DNA of 32,103 nt from Anaerolineae bacterium (GCA_019912985.1 JAIOHN010000244.1:1-32103), one strand, 5' to 3'; numbered from the stretch's first letter, positions 1 to 9,320 are shown. Numbers and translations are program-made. Notes: generated by a model not told the origin, from the letters alone.

Positions 1-1644
1 CTCCATCGCCGCCAGCACGGGAATCAGCGGCAGTTCCAGTGTGTCCATCAACTTGACGAGTTCGGGCTGGCTGCTGAGTTCATCCTGCAGAAATGTGACA
101 CAGCGGAAGGTTACTGCGGCATCCGCCGCTGCGTAAGGCGCGGCCCTGTCGATGTCGACCAGGTCCATCGTAATCTGCTTTTTGCCCGTGCCGATTAATT
201 CGGTAATTTCAGTCATTACCACGGGCGGTTTGAGCCGGAAATTGGCGAAGTTCTTCAGCCCCAGAAATTTACTGCCCGGTTCGAGCAGCCATTCGGCAAT
301 CATCGAATCAAAACCGATGGGCTGCACGTCAATTCCGTAACGCTGCATCACCACCAGATCATAGTTGGCATTGTGGGCAAACTTGGGAATGTTCGGGTTG
401 GTCAGCGGTTCGCGCAGCGCATCCAGCACCGTCGAAAGCGAAAGCTGGTTGACCGCGCTCTCCATATCGAAGATGTCTCGCTCTTTGCGATGCCCTACCG
501 GCACGTAATAACCGGTCTGACCATCCACCGCCAGCGCGATTCCGACAAGATCCGCTGACATCTGGTCGGTGCTGGTGGTTTCAACATCAAACGTGATACC
601 TTCCGCCTGATTGAGCTGCTTGACCATCGCCTGCAACGCGGCTTCGTCCTGAACAATCACGGTATCAACATCAGGTCCTTCGGGCTCAGCCGGTGCGGCA
701 AATTCATCTTCATCCTCATCAGCACCCACGATCTGGAGCGTTTCCACTTCCAACTCAGGTTCAATGTAGACCCCACCCAGGCGCTCGGTAAACTGGCGGA
801 ACTCCAATTCACGAAACAGCTTGATCACCCGTTCGTGATCAAAGTCATGAGCAACACAGTCCGGCAGATTGATCTCAATTGGCACATCACGGCGGATCGT
901 CGCTAATTCACGGCTGAGATAAGCCATCTGCTCACCATCAATCAGCTTTTTCTGAAGTGAGCCTTTTAGATCATCAATATGCGCGTAAATCCCCTCGATA
1001 TTCTGATACTGCTGGAGCAAGGTCGTCGCCGTTTTCTGTCCCACGCCTTTGATACCGGGGATATTATCCGACGAATCGCACATCAGACCTTTTAAATCCA
1101 CCAGTTGCGACGGTTCCAGATCGAATTTTTCGCGAAACAGCGCCTCATCGTAGACGACATCACTCTCGCCACGCTGCGGCAGTTGGACCGTGATATGAGG
1201 TGTCAGCAGTTGCAGCAGGTCGCGGTCCCCGGTGATGATGTTGGTATTTACCCCCTCAGCCTCTGCCTGCTGAACCACAGTACCGATTACATCATCGGCT
1301 TCATAACCATCCAGCATCAGAATCGGGATATTGAAGGCTGCCGTCAGTTCAAAGAGGCGATCCAACTGCGGGACCAGCTCATCCGGCATCTTCTCGCGGG
1401 TGCCTTTGTAGTCGCTGAACAACTCATCACGCCCGCTCAACCCGCCATCGAAGCTGACCGCCAGATAGTGCGGCTGATCTTTTTCCAGAATATCCAGCAG
1501 CACGCGTGTAAATCCGAACACCGCGTTGGTGATTTCACCCCGGCGGGTGGTGAACCCCCGGCTGTTTTTCATCTGCAAGCCAAAAAACTGGCGATAGGCC
1601 ACAGCGTGACCATCAATGATGTAAAAGATGGGACGTTCTGACAT
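1..1644 (-). CDS. polA: DNA polymerase I, N-terminal part (5'-3' exonuclease and 3'-5' exonuclease domains), truncated by window edge
   Basis: Minus-strand frame is open from ATG at 1644-1642 to position 1 (548 codons): MSERPIFYIIDGHALAYRQFFGLQMKNSRGFTTRRGEVTNAVFGF... GLMCDSSDNIPGIKGVGQKTA (5' nuclease H3TH) ... then ITFDVETTSTD / HNANYDLVV / YAAADAA exonuclease motifs. Not in ORF track because no stop lies in the window. Confidence 0.95.
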   Translation of the reverse strand, partial: MSERPIFYIIDGHAVAYRQFFGLQMKNSRGFTTRRGEITNAVFGFTRVLLDILEKDQPHYLAVSFDGGLSGRDELFSDYKGTREKMPDELVPQLDRLFELTAAFNIPILMLDGYEADDVIGTVVQQAEAEGVNTNIITGDRDLLQLLTPHITVQLPQRGESDVVYDEALFREKFDLEPSQLVDLKGLMCDSSDNIPGIKGVGQKTATTLLQQYQNIEGIYAHIDDLKGSLQKKLIDGEQMAYLSRELATIRRDVPIEINLPDCVAHDFDHERVIKLFRELEFRQFTERLGGVYIEPELEVETLQIVGADEDEDEFAAPAEPEGPDVDTVIVQDEAALQAMVKQLNQAEGITFDVETTSTDQMSADLVGIALAVDGQTGYYVPVGHRKERDIFDMESAVNQLSLSTVLDALREPLTNPNIPKFAHNANYDLVVMQRYGIDVQPIGFDSMIAEWLLEPGSKFLGLKNFANFRLKPPVVMTEITELIGTGKKQITMDLVDIDRAAPYAAADAAVTFRCVTFLQDELSSQPELVKLMDTLELPLIPVLAAME

Positions 1645-1701
1645 CAATATCCGTCCTGTGGTGTTTTAGCGAACATCTGAGCGATTATAACGTAAAAATT
1701 G

Positions 1702-2850
1702 CTATAACGCCTGTTCGAGTATTCCCGCCAGTTCATCATGAGTCAGCGTGATTGGGTTGCCTTTCATACTGCTGGAACGTGCGCTCTTTTCGACGATCTC
1801 CGGGATCGCCGCGCGTGTGACACCATATTCTCCCAGCGGCGGAATCTCAAGTGCTTCGCCCAGTTCATGGACCCAGGCGACGACCTGCTCAGCACCCGGT
1901 GTGCCGGTCAGAATCTGCCCGATCTCATCGTAACGTTCCAGCGCGCGATTGTGCGGATCACGGTCACGCAGAGCATGAACATTCACCTCGGTCACAAACG
2001 GCAGCAGCCGCGCACACACCGCCCCATGCGGCGCGTGATACATCCCACCAAGCGGCCCAGCGAAACCATGCACGGCTCCCAGTTTGGCATTCGCCAGGGC
2101 CAATCCTCCAAACAGGCTGGTCAACGCCATATCTTCACGAGCGGCGTTGTCTTCGCCATCGTCGTAAGCGCGGCGCAGTGACCGGGCAGCCCGCGCCATG
2201 CCTTCGCGGCACAGGCTGTCCGTAAGCGGGTTCGCCAGATGAGTCACATAAGGTTCCAGCACCTGTGTCAGCGCATCCATGCCTGTATAGGCGGTCACAT
2301 TGGGCGGCACAGAATACGTTAGTTCCGGGTCCACCAGTGCAACACGTGGCAGCATTAACGGGCTGCGCAGGCTGACTTTTACCTTGTGCTCGTGCGAGGC
2401 CAGAACCGCGTTGCGCGTCACTTCCGCGCCCGTTCCGGCAGTCGTCGGAATCGCAATGACCGGCAGCGGTGGTTGGGTCAAAGGCTGCCCCTTGCCGATG
2501 ACTTCCAGATAATCCAGCGGTTCACCAGCATTGGTCGCCAGCGCAGCGATCGCTTTGCCGGTGTCGATCACGCTGCCGCCGCCCATCGCAATCACCAGAT
2601 CGCAGTCCGCTTGGCGTGCCTGTTTGATACCAGCCTGTACCAGTTCAACACTCGGCTCCTCAGTGACCTGAAAAACACTGTACGGGATGTGGCCTTCGTC
2701 CAGCAGTTCCAGCAGTGAGCTGGAACGGGTGACGGTCGTCGCCGTGATAACCAGCACCCGTGTTCCCATCTCCGCGACGATCGCGCGCAGATCATACAAC
2801 TTTCCCGACCCAAAGATAATGCGGCTGGCGGTCGCAAATTCAAAATTCAT
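1702..2850 (-). CDS. Iron-containing alcohol dehydrogenase family protein (382 aa)
   Basis: Fe-ADH fold motifs: GGGSVIDTGKAIA, IPTTAGTGAEVT, GMDALTQVLEPYVT, HGFAGPLGGMYHAPHGAVCA. Confidence 0.9.
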   Translation of the reverse strand: MNFEFATASRIIFGSGKLYDLRAIVAEMGTRVLVITATTVTRSSSLLELLDEGHIPYSVFQVTEEPSVELVQAGIKQARQADCDLVIAMGGGSVIDTGKAIAALATNAGEPLDYLEVIGKGQPLTQPPLPVIAIPTTAGTGAEVTRNAVLASHEHKVKVSLRSPLMLPRVALVDPELTYSVPPNVTAYTGMDALTQVLEPYVTHLANPLTDSLCREGMARAARSLRRAYDDGEDNAAREDMALTSLFGGLALANAKLGAVHGFAGPLGGMYHAPHGAVCARLLPFVTEVNVHALRDRDPHNRALERYDEIGQILTGTPGAEQVVAWVHELGEALEIPPLGEYGVTRAAIPEIVEKSARSSSMKGNPITLTHDELAGILEQAL

Positions 2851-2883
2851 TTTATAGTTCCTTTGTGCTCGTTTTGCACTGCC

Positions 2884-3828
2884 TTACGCGGGCTGGTAAG
2901 GAATAAGCTCGACCTCCTGCAAAAACCGGTCAATATCTTCCTTGCGACACTCCGCCGTGCCGGGCATCAGCACCACCGCCGTCGCGGCAGCAAAACCCAA
3001 ACGAATGCCTTCTTCAATCGGCTCACCGCGCGCAATCGACGCGGCCAGTCCTGCCAGCACGGCATCCCCCGCCCCGGCGACATTCAAGACTTTTTCCAGG
3101 CGAATGGGCGGGACACGGTACGCGCGGTCCGGTAGGACGGCTAATCCGCCTTCAGAGCCAAGTGTGATGATCGGGCAGGTGCCGTAACGCTCGTAGATTT
3201 CGCGTCCGACTGCGTAAGCCTCGTCAACCGTGTGAATGCGCCTGCCCGCAAACTGCGAGATTTCATCCTGATTAGGCTTCACATAATCGGGATGGCCTTT
3301 CAGACCAGCACTGAGAAATGGCTCGCTGCCATCGAAAATGACCGGGATATGACGCGCCTTCGCCAGCCCGATAAAATCCTCATAGAAAGACGGTTCCATC
3401 CCTGATGGTAGTGTGCCACCCAGCACCACCACCTCAGGCGATTCATCCAGCGCCTTGATGTAGCGCTCACGCAGCATGGGAACATGCTCTGGCTTGACGA
3501 TCAGCGTGGAGTAGGTGACGCTGGTCTGTTCCCCTTCCGCTTCGGACATAATCACGATATTGCGGCGCGAGGAGCCTTCAACCTCGACATAATCCGTCGT
3601 GACGCCTTTCGCTTCCAGCAGTTGCCGGCAGACCTGCCCTTCGTAGCCCGCAGCGAAGCCCAATGACAGGCTCGGCAGGCCCATTTCTCCTAAAATCCAC
3701 GACGCATCAATGGCCTTACCGCCCACACTGATGCTCAGGCGTGTGGCCCGGATGGTCGCGTCAAGCTTAAACTCAGGTACAAAAAGAATATGATCAATGG
3801 ATGTATTGGCCGAAACAGTAACAATCAT
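2884..3828 (-). CDS. PfkB-family sugar kinase, FruK/LacC-like (314 aa)
   Basis: N-terminal MIVTVSANTSIDHILFVPEF, SVGGKAIDASWILGEMG, C-terminal NVAGAGDAVLAGLAASIARG catalytic GAGD motif. Confidence 0.88.
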   Translation of the reverse strand: MIVTVSANTSIDHILFVPEFKLDATIRATRLSISVGGKAIDASWILGEMGLPSLSLGFAAGYEGQVCRQLLEAKGVTTDYVEVEGSSRRNIVIMSEAEGEQTSVTYSTLIVKPEHVPMLRERYIKALDESPEVVVLGGTLPSGMEPSFYEDFIGLAKARHIPVIFDGSEPFLSAGLKGHPDYVKPNQDEISQFAGRRIHTVDEAYAVGREIYERYGTCPIITLGSEGGLAVLPDRAYRVPPIRLEKVLNVAGAGDAVLAGLAASIARGEPIEEGIRLGFAAATAVVLMPGTAECRKEDIDRFLQEVELIPYQPA

Positions 3829-3833
3829 TGACG

Positions 3834-4523
3834 CTAGTGTCCTTTATACGGAGCCTGTGCCGCGGCCAGTGCCGCCCGCTGCTGTGCCAGCATATCCGAT
3901 GCACCCAGGGCTTGCTGTGCCATTAGAATGCAGTAGGCGTTGGTATCAAAGCGCTCCATCGCATCGAAAGCGGCGTCAATATCCTTGCCAATGAGAAAAA
4001 CGCCATGCCACGGCGCAATGACCCCGGCAGCGTGGTTGCGAATACGCTCTTCCTGGCCGCGAATGGTGGCGATAATATTCTTTGCCAGATCAACACTGTG
4101 CGCTGGCGCGTAATCAATACACTTGACATCACCAAACTTGATGTTGGCTTCCAGCACCGGAGGCATGGTCAATCCCATCGCCGCAAAAACCATCACATTG
4201 CGCGGGTGCGCGTGCATCACGCCTGTGCCATATTCGCCATATTCACGGTGTAACCCGAGATGCACATTCGACTCGCGCGAGATTCCGCCATCACCTTCCA
4301 GGATATTGCCATCCAGATCGACCACCAGCACATCGTCGGCGCTGATCTGCCATTGGCGTTTCTGGCCGGATTTGGTGGGCGAAATGCACACCAGGTCCCC
4401 CACACGGGCGCTGATATTGCCGCCACAGGCATCTGTTAAATGACGGTCGAACAGCATCTGCCCGAAGTAGGCGATGCGCTCCCGCATACGGTCTATCGCT
4501 TGATCTTTAACTCGATTCATCAT
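3834..4523 (-). CDS. Class II aldolase/adducin family protein, fuculose-1-phosphate aldolase-like (229 aa)
   Basis: DACGGNISARVGDLVCISPTKSG; HLGLHREYGEYGTGVMHAHPRNVMVFA; APWHGVFLIGKD typical of class II aldolase. Only 5 nt separate its stop from the PfkB start. Confidence 0.9.
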   Translation of the reverse strand: MMNRVKDQAIDRMRERIAYFGQMLFDRHLTDACGGNISARVGDLVCISPTKSGQKRQWQISADDVLVVDLDGNILEGDGGISRESNVHLGLHREYGEYGTGVMHAHPRNVMVFAAMGLTMPPVLEANIKFGDVKCIDYAPAHSVDLAKNIIATIRGQEERIRNHAAGVIAPWHGVFLIGKDIDAAFDAMERFDTNAYCILMAQQALGASDMLAQQRAALAAAQAPYKGH

Positions 4524-4575
4524 TTATCCTTTTGAACAGTTTGAGCGAACACATTCCAATTGTAACGCGCTTCCA

Positions 4576-4604
4576 GCGACAGAATGTGACCAATGCGCTA
4601 TATT
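4576..4604 (+). promoter_or_regulatory. Putative promoter for the RraA-like gene (GCGACA-N17-TATATT)
   Basis: GCGACA at 4576-4581, TATATT at 4599-4604, 17-nt spacer. Implied TSS about 4611, upstream of ATG 4635. Confidence 0.45.
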
Positions 4605-4634
4605 ATGCGCAGGATCACGGTAGAGGAACAATCT

Positions 4635-5333
4635 ATGGCAGAATCAATGAGCGAACGCCAGGAAATCCTGGAGCAGTACAAACATTTGCGTGTGGCGGAT
4701 GTCCGCGATGGTCTGGACTGGAACCTGATGTCACAGTTCGGCAGTGTCGAGCCGGAGATCCGTCCCTTGTGGCGCACGCGGGTCGTCGGCATTGCCCGCA
4801 CAGCACGCTACCTGCCCTTTGAGGGGCCAATTCCACCCATGGACTCCAACCAGTACACGGAATGGTCACGGCATTACTATCGCAATATCTGCACCTATCC
4901 CTGGGAGAATGACATCCTGCCAGGCGATGTCATTGTGATTGACCAGAGCCGCATCCATGCAGGATTACTAGGCTCGAACAACACGCTGGCAGGGGTCAAA
5001 AAAGGCGCGCGGGCGTACATTACTAATGGCGGCATCCGCGACACAGACGAGATCATTTTGCAAAAAATTCCGGCATGGTCGCTCTACAGTAGTCAGGGCA
5101 TGGTGCAGGGCCGCATTCAGTTTGATGCCAAGGATATTCCGGTTGCCATTGGCGGCGTCACCGTTCGACCGGGAGACATCATCGTCGCGGATGGCGATGG
5201 CATCATTGTTGTGCCACGCAAAATGGCTTTTGATGTCGCGCATTTCGCACAGCTTGAACTGACCAGTGATAAACAAAGCCGCCGCGCTCTTTACGAATCA
5301 TTAGGTATGGCGCTGGACGATACGGTGCTTTAA
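4635..5333 (+). CDS. RraA-family protein (HMG/CHA aldolase / demethylmenaquinone methyltransferase-like fold)
   Basis: HAGLLGSNNTLAGVKKGARAYITNGGIRDTDEI and GGVTVRPGDIIVADGDGIIVVPRK. ORF track starts at 4593, but ATG at 4635 follows TAGAGGAACA SD-like sequence and lies after the putative promoter. Confidence 0.85.
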   Translation: MAESMSERQEILEQYKHLRVADVRDGLDWNLMSQFGSVEPEIRPLWRTRVVGIARTARYLPFEGPIPPMDSNQYTEWSRHYYRNICTYPWENDILPGDVIVIDQSRIHAGLLGSNNTLAGVKKGARAYITNGGIRDTDEIILQKIPAWSLYSSQGMVQGRIQFDAKDIPVAIGGVTVRPGDIIVADGDGIIVVPRKMAFDVAHFAQLELTSDKQSRRALYESLGMALDDTVL

Positions 5334-5356
5334 GCGCCACACCGCATCACGTCTGA

Positions 5357-6640
5357 TCAATCCCCGGCAGCAGGAACGGGCTGCTGGCGTTGTGCCAGCC
5401 AGCGCACCAGATAAGACCACAATGCCAACGGGATCAGCGCGATAAACACAGTCCCCAATGCCACCAATCGCGCGTTTTCAACACCGACCGCATCAATCAA
5501 GCTGCCGTGGATGAGTGTGCTGGTCACGGTCGCCAGATAAAACGCAGCCATATCCATTGAAAAGACACGGCCCAGGTAGGCGTCCGGTGTGCTTTTCTGG
5601 ATAATGACGGAGCTGTAGGTCCAGTTCACAGAACCACCCATCGCCCGCAGGACTAATGCCAGGCAAACCAGCGCCAGGGTCTGCGCCAGGCCGAGACCCA
5701 CCCACGCCAGCGCGACCCATAGAAAACCGATGACGATCATCCGGCGCAGCGCAGGGACAGACCCATCGTGCAGCCGGTTGAGCACCAGCGGTCCCAGGAT
5801 TGCCCCCAGGCCAAAGGCGCTGTACATGATACCCAGCGCCAGCTGTTCACCATCCACATTTTCCCAGATATTCAGCGCGAATAATTGAGTCGCATAAATC
5901 GTCATCAGTGTATCAACATTGCCCAGGCTGGAGCCAAATTTCACCAGTAAGGTCGAAGCGATTCCCGGTCGGCGGCGCAAGAAGCGCAACCCCTCACGAA
6001 AACTTTTGTCGTCCTGATGGTGTTCATCACTACTTACCGCAGCGGCATTGCCTTTGTAATCCTTGATCTGGTAGATCAAGAGCGCAGCCACCAGGAAGGT
6101 GATCGAGTCTATCAGCAGGGCAACTTCCGCACCCAGCACTGCCCCGACCACGCCACCCACCACCGCGCCCAGCGCCAGCATGACCGACCATGTCACACTG
6201 GCTAATGTATTCGCCACCACCAGTGACTCGGTGGGGACAAGATTTGGGATCAATGCCGACTGCCCCGGCTCAAATACGGCGGACAGAATAAACTGAAACA
6301 CGGAAAGTAAATAAATCAACCACAGCAGATCCGCATTATGCGTCGTGGCGATAAAGCCAAGCACGACGATTGCCCGCAGCACATTGCTCATAATCAGCAG
6401 CAGTTTGCGATCAAAGCGATCCACCAGCACACCCGCAATGGGGCTGATCAACATGGGTGGGATAAAACGAGCCAGCAGCAGCCCACTTACTGCCAGGCCA
6501 GAGTTATTCGGGCTGTATTTGACCACCAGCACAGAGAGCACAATCGTAGTAAACCAGTCACCCAGCAGGCTGACCACCTGCGCCATCCACAGGAGTGAAA
6601 AACCAGGGTGATTACGTAAAAGGGCGATATATTTGGACAC
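5357..6640 (-). CDS. MFS transporter (427 aa)
   Basis: About 12 hydrophobic segments; LLARFIPPMLISPIAGVLVDRFDRKLLLIMSN cytoplasmic MFS motif. Confidence 0.9.
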   Translation of the reverse strand: MSKYIALLRNHPGFSLLWMAQVVSLLGDWFTTIVLSVLVVKYSPNNSGLAVSGLLLARFIPPMLISPIAGVLVDRFDRKLLLIMSNVLRAIVVLGFIATTHNADLLWLIYLLSVFQFILSAVFEPGQSALIPNLVPTESLVVANTLASVTWSVMLALGAVVGGVVGAVLGAEVALLIDSITFLVAALLIYQIKDYKGNAAAVSSDEHHQDDKSFREGLRFLRRRPGIASTLLVKFGSSLGNVDTLMTIYATQLFALNIWENVDGEQLALGIMYSAFGLGAILGPLVLNRLHDGSVPALRRMIVIGFLWVALAWVGLGLAQTLALVCLALVLRAMGGSVNWTYSSVIIQKSTPDAYLGRVFSMDMAAFYLATVTSTLIHGSLIDAVGVENARLVALGTVFIALIPLALWSYLVRWLAQRQQPVPAAGD

Positions 6641-6784
6641 AGTATTAGACCTTCTGAAATTTGCCCTGCCAGTGTAGCAGGCGGTCTAGCGCTGTCACAA
6701 GTGTACAAAAGACCAGAAGCGTTGACAGGCAAGCTGTAGGGGACTAAGCTAAGCGCCTTGCGAGACGATGTTATGAGGCTGTAA

Positions 6785-7171
6785 GTGGAGACGATTATCT
6801 TTGTGGGCATTGGCGGATTCCTGGGCGCGAATGCCCGTTATCTTCTGTCGAGCTGGATGACCTATCAACTGGCAGAAAACTACGAGATCACATTCCCCTA
6901 TGGGACACTTGCCGTCAATTTTATTGGCTCTGCGCTGCTGGCGTTTTTTATCGGGTGGGTTTCACGCCATGTCGAGCTGCCCGTCAACATACGCTTGCTG
7001 GTCGCGACTGGTTTTTTTGGTGCATTTACGACATTTTCGACCTTTGCCAATGAAACGGTCGCGCTGGCACAGCAGGGCAACTGGTTGGGCGCTGCCGGGA
7101 ACCTGATCGGCACCAACCTGATTTGCATCCTTGGGGTGTTACTGGGACTTGCGGTTGTCAGCCGCCTCTAA
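6785..7171 (+). CDS. crcB: Fluoride efflux transporter CrcB (128 aa, GTG start)
   Basis: GIGGFLGANARYLLSSW, FPYGTLAVNFIGSALLAF, GFFGAFTTFSTFANE are CrcB/Fluc signatures. Confidence 0.93.
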   Translation: METIIFVGIGGFLGANARYLLSSWMTYQLAENYEITFPYGTLAVNFIGSALLAFFIGWVSRHVELPVNIRLLVATGFFGAFTTFSTFANETVALAQQGNWLGAAGNLIGTNLICILGVLLGLAVVSRL

Positions 7172-7186
7172 CATAGGAATATCGCT

Positions 7187-7999
7187 TTGATCGAGTACTT
7201 AAAGGTCATCATCCTGGGCATTGTCGAGGGTTTGACCGAATTCCTGCCTATTTCTTCCACCGGCCACCTGATCGTTGCCGCAGCCATCCTCAATTTTCAA
7301 AATGACCTCAACGGTACCTTTGAGATTTTCATCCAGCTTGGCGCAGTCATTGCGGTGATTATCTACTATCAGCGTGACCTGCTGACTCAGGCCCGTCGTC
7401 TTCCTCGTGATCGCAGTGTTCAGGTATTCTGGCTGGGGATTGTGATCGCCGTCATCCCGGCAGGCATCCTCGGTTTTCTGCTTCGTAACTGGATTAAAGA
7501 AGTATTGTTTTCGCCCGCAGTGGTCGCCATCTCGCTGATTCTCGGTGGCATAATTTTCCTCCTCACCGAACTCCGTCCACCCACAGCCGAAGAAGTGACC
7601 ACCGAGGATGTTGCCCAGGTCAGCATCAAGCAGGCGTTCATCATTGGCCTTGCCCAAACGATTGCGCTTATTCCTGGGGTCTCGCGTTCAGGTGCATCGA
7701 TTGTGGGCGGTATGCAAGCCGGGCTATCCCGCAAAGCCGCCACACACTTTTCGTTCTACCTGGCTATCCCCACCCTGGGTGGTGCCACTCTGTTTGAACT
7801 CATCACCAGCCTCGATACAATCAGCGCGGATAGCCTGTTCATGCTTGTGCTCGGCGCGATTGTTTCTGGAATTATCGCCTGGCTGTCGATTGGTTGGCTG
7901 CTGCGCTATGTCTCTAACAATACATTCGTTGTCTTTGGTTACTATCGTATCCTGGCCGGCATTGTGATCTTGATTTTGGTTGCTGCCCAGATCCTGTGA
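7187..7999 (+). CDS. uppP: Undecaprenyl-diphosphatase UppP/BacA (270 aa, TTG start)
   Basis: IILGIVEGLTEFLPISSTGHLIV, IIGLAQTIALIPGVSRSGASI are diagnostic BacA motifs. Confidence 0.95.
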   Translation: MIEYLKVIILGIVEGLTEFLPISSTGHLIVAAAILNFQNDLNGTFEIFIQLGAVIAVIIYYQRDLLTQARRLPRDRSVQVFWLGIVIAVIPAGILGFLLRNWIKEVLFSPAVVAISLILGGIIFLLTELRPPTAEEVTTEDVAQVSIKQAFIIGLAQTIALIPGVSRSGASIVGGMQAGLSRKAATHFSFYLAIPTLGGATLFELITSLDTISADSLFMLVLGAIVSGIIAWLSIGWLLRYVSNNTFVVFGYYRILAGIVILILVAAQIL

Positions 8000-8101
8000 A
8001 AAATCCGAAGCGCTTGATACAAGCATGCTGAACACAGCAGTCAAATTTATAATAAGATTGAGGAGAGACCGCAAAGGTTTTCACACTGCAAGGAAAAAGG
8101 C

Positions 8102-9211
8102 ATGGTTCACCTGGAAAAACGGAAAGTTTTGGTGATTGAAGATGAGCATTCGCTCCGCAAAGACATTGTCGAAATGCTTACCTTTGAGGGCTACGAGGTT
8201 TTTGAAGCCGAGCACGGTCTGGCAGGAGTCAGGCAGGCACGTCAGCACCATCCGGACCTGATTATTTGCGACATTATGATGCCGGAACTCAACGGCTATC
8301 AGGTCCTTGAAGAACTGCGGCGTGACTTTCAAACGCAGACGATTCCTTTTGTATTTTTAACGGCCAGCACCAACAAAGAAGACCGGCGGCGTGGCATGGA
8401 TGAGGGCGCTGATGATTTTCTGACGAAGCCTTTTAATGTCGATGATCTCCTCAACACCATCCGTGTGCGATTGGAAAAACATGATGAGATTATTCGCCGG
8501 GGGCGAGCGGAAGTAAGTTCGGCAATCATCCTCTCCATGCCGCACGAACTACGCACCCCCCTCACCGTGATCCTGGGCTTTGCCGACATCATCATGGCTG
8601 AGACCGATCATCTCACCAGTAACCGCACGCATGAAATGGCAAACAACATCAACAAAGCCGCAATGCGTCTCTATCATTTAGTTGAAAATTACCTGATTTT
8701 CGCCCAAATTGAGATTGCAGAAAACGATACCGAATTTATCGAGTCCCTTCAGGAAAGTCTTCCCTTCCAACCCAATGCCCTGGTCGAACTGGCTGCAGCG
8801 GAAAAAGCAGCGATTCACAAGCGCACACCTGATCTCAAACTCGAAATCACCGCTGATGCGACCGTAAAAATCCGCGAAGACCTCATGAAAAAGGTCATTG
8901 AGGAGTTGGTCGATAATGCTTTTAAGTTCTCACCGCCCGATTCCGAGGTCAAAGTGCTGCTCTATAACGACGAAGACAGCCTTTACCTGGTAGTGATTGA
9001 CCACGGGCGAGGGATGTCCAACGATCAGATTTCACGCGTTGGGGCGCACATGCAGTTTGACCGTAAACTCTATGAGCAGCAGGGTTCCGGCCTGGGATTG
9101 GTTATCGCGCTCCGCATTGCAGAATTGCACCAGGGCACATTAACCATTACCAGTGAACAGGATGTCTACACTGCCGTTACAGTCCGGCTTCCGCGCAGCT
9201 ATGAAGCATAG
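8102..9211 (+). CDS. Response regulator receiver-histidine kinase fusion, no sensor/TM region (369 aa)
   Basis: REC: VLVIEDEHSLRKDIVEML...LIICDIMMPELNGYQVLEELR; HisKA: SMPHELRTPLTVILGFADI; HATPase: DNAFKFSPP, DHGRGMSNDQ, QGSGLGLVIALRIAELHQG. Confidence 0.9.
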   Translation: MVHLEKRKVLVIEDEHSLRKDIVEMLTFEGYEVFEAEHGLAGVRQARQHHPDLIICDIMMPELNGYQVLEELRRDFQTQTIPFVFLTASTNKEDRRRGMDEGADDFLTKPFNVDDLLNTIRVRLEKHDEIIRRGRAEVSSAIILSMPHELRTPLTVILGFADIIMAETDHLTSNRTHEMANNINKAAMRLYHLVENYLIFAQIEIAENDTEFIESLQESLPFQPNALVELAAAEKAAIHKRTPDLKLEITADATVKIREDLMKKVIEELVDNAFKFSPPDSEVKVLLYNDEDSLYLVVIDHGRGMSNDQISRVGAHMQFDRKLYEQQGSGLGLVIALRIAELHQGTLTITSEQDVYTAVTVRLPRSYEA

Positions 9212-9320
9212 TCTAGCGCTCATAAGCCGGATTGCTTGCCCATTAATCCGCATAATGGTAGACTGACAGCATACTTGAAATTCGGACTTTCCAGCGCCTG
9301 CTGCTCGAGGAGGCTAATCT

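Noticed and set aside
1105-1641. 178-aa plus-strand ORF
   Set aside because: Antisense to the polA 5' nuclease domain.
6641-6784. Fluoride riboswitch upstream of crcB
   Set aside because: Looked for the conserved GGNGAUGG...CUGAUGNCUCCU-type elements; none recognised by eye. An Infernal scan with RF01734 would be decisive.
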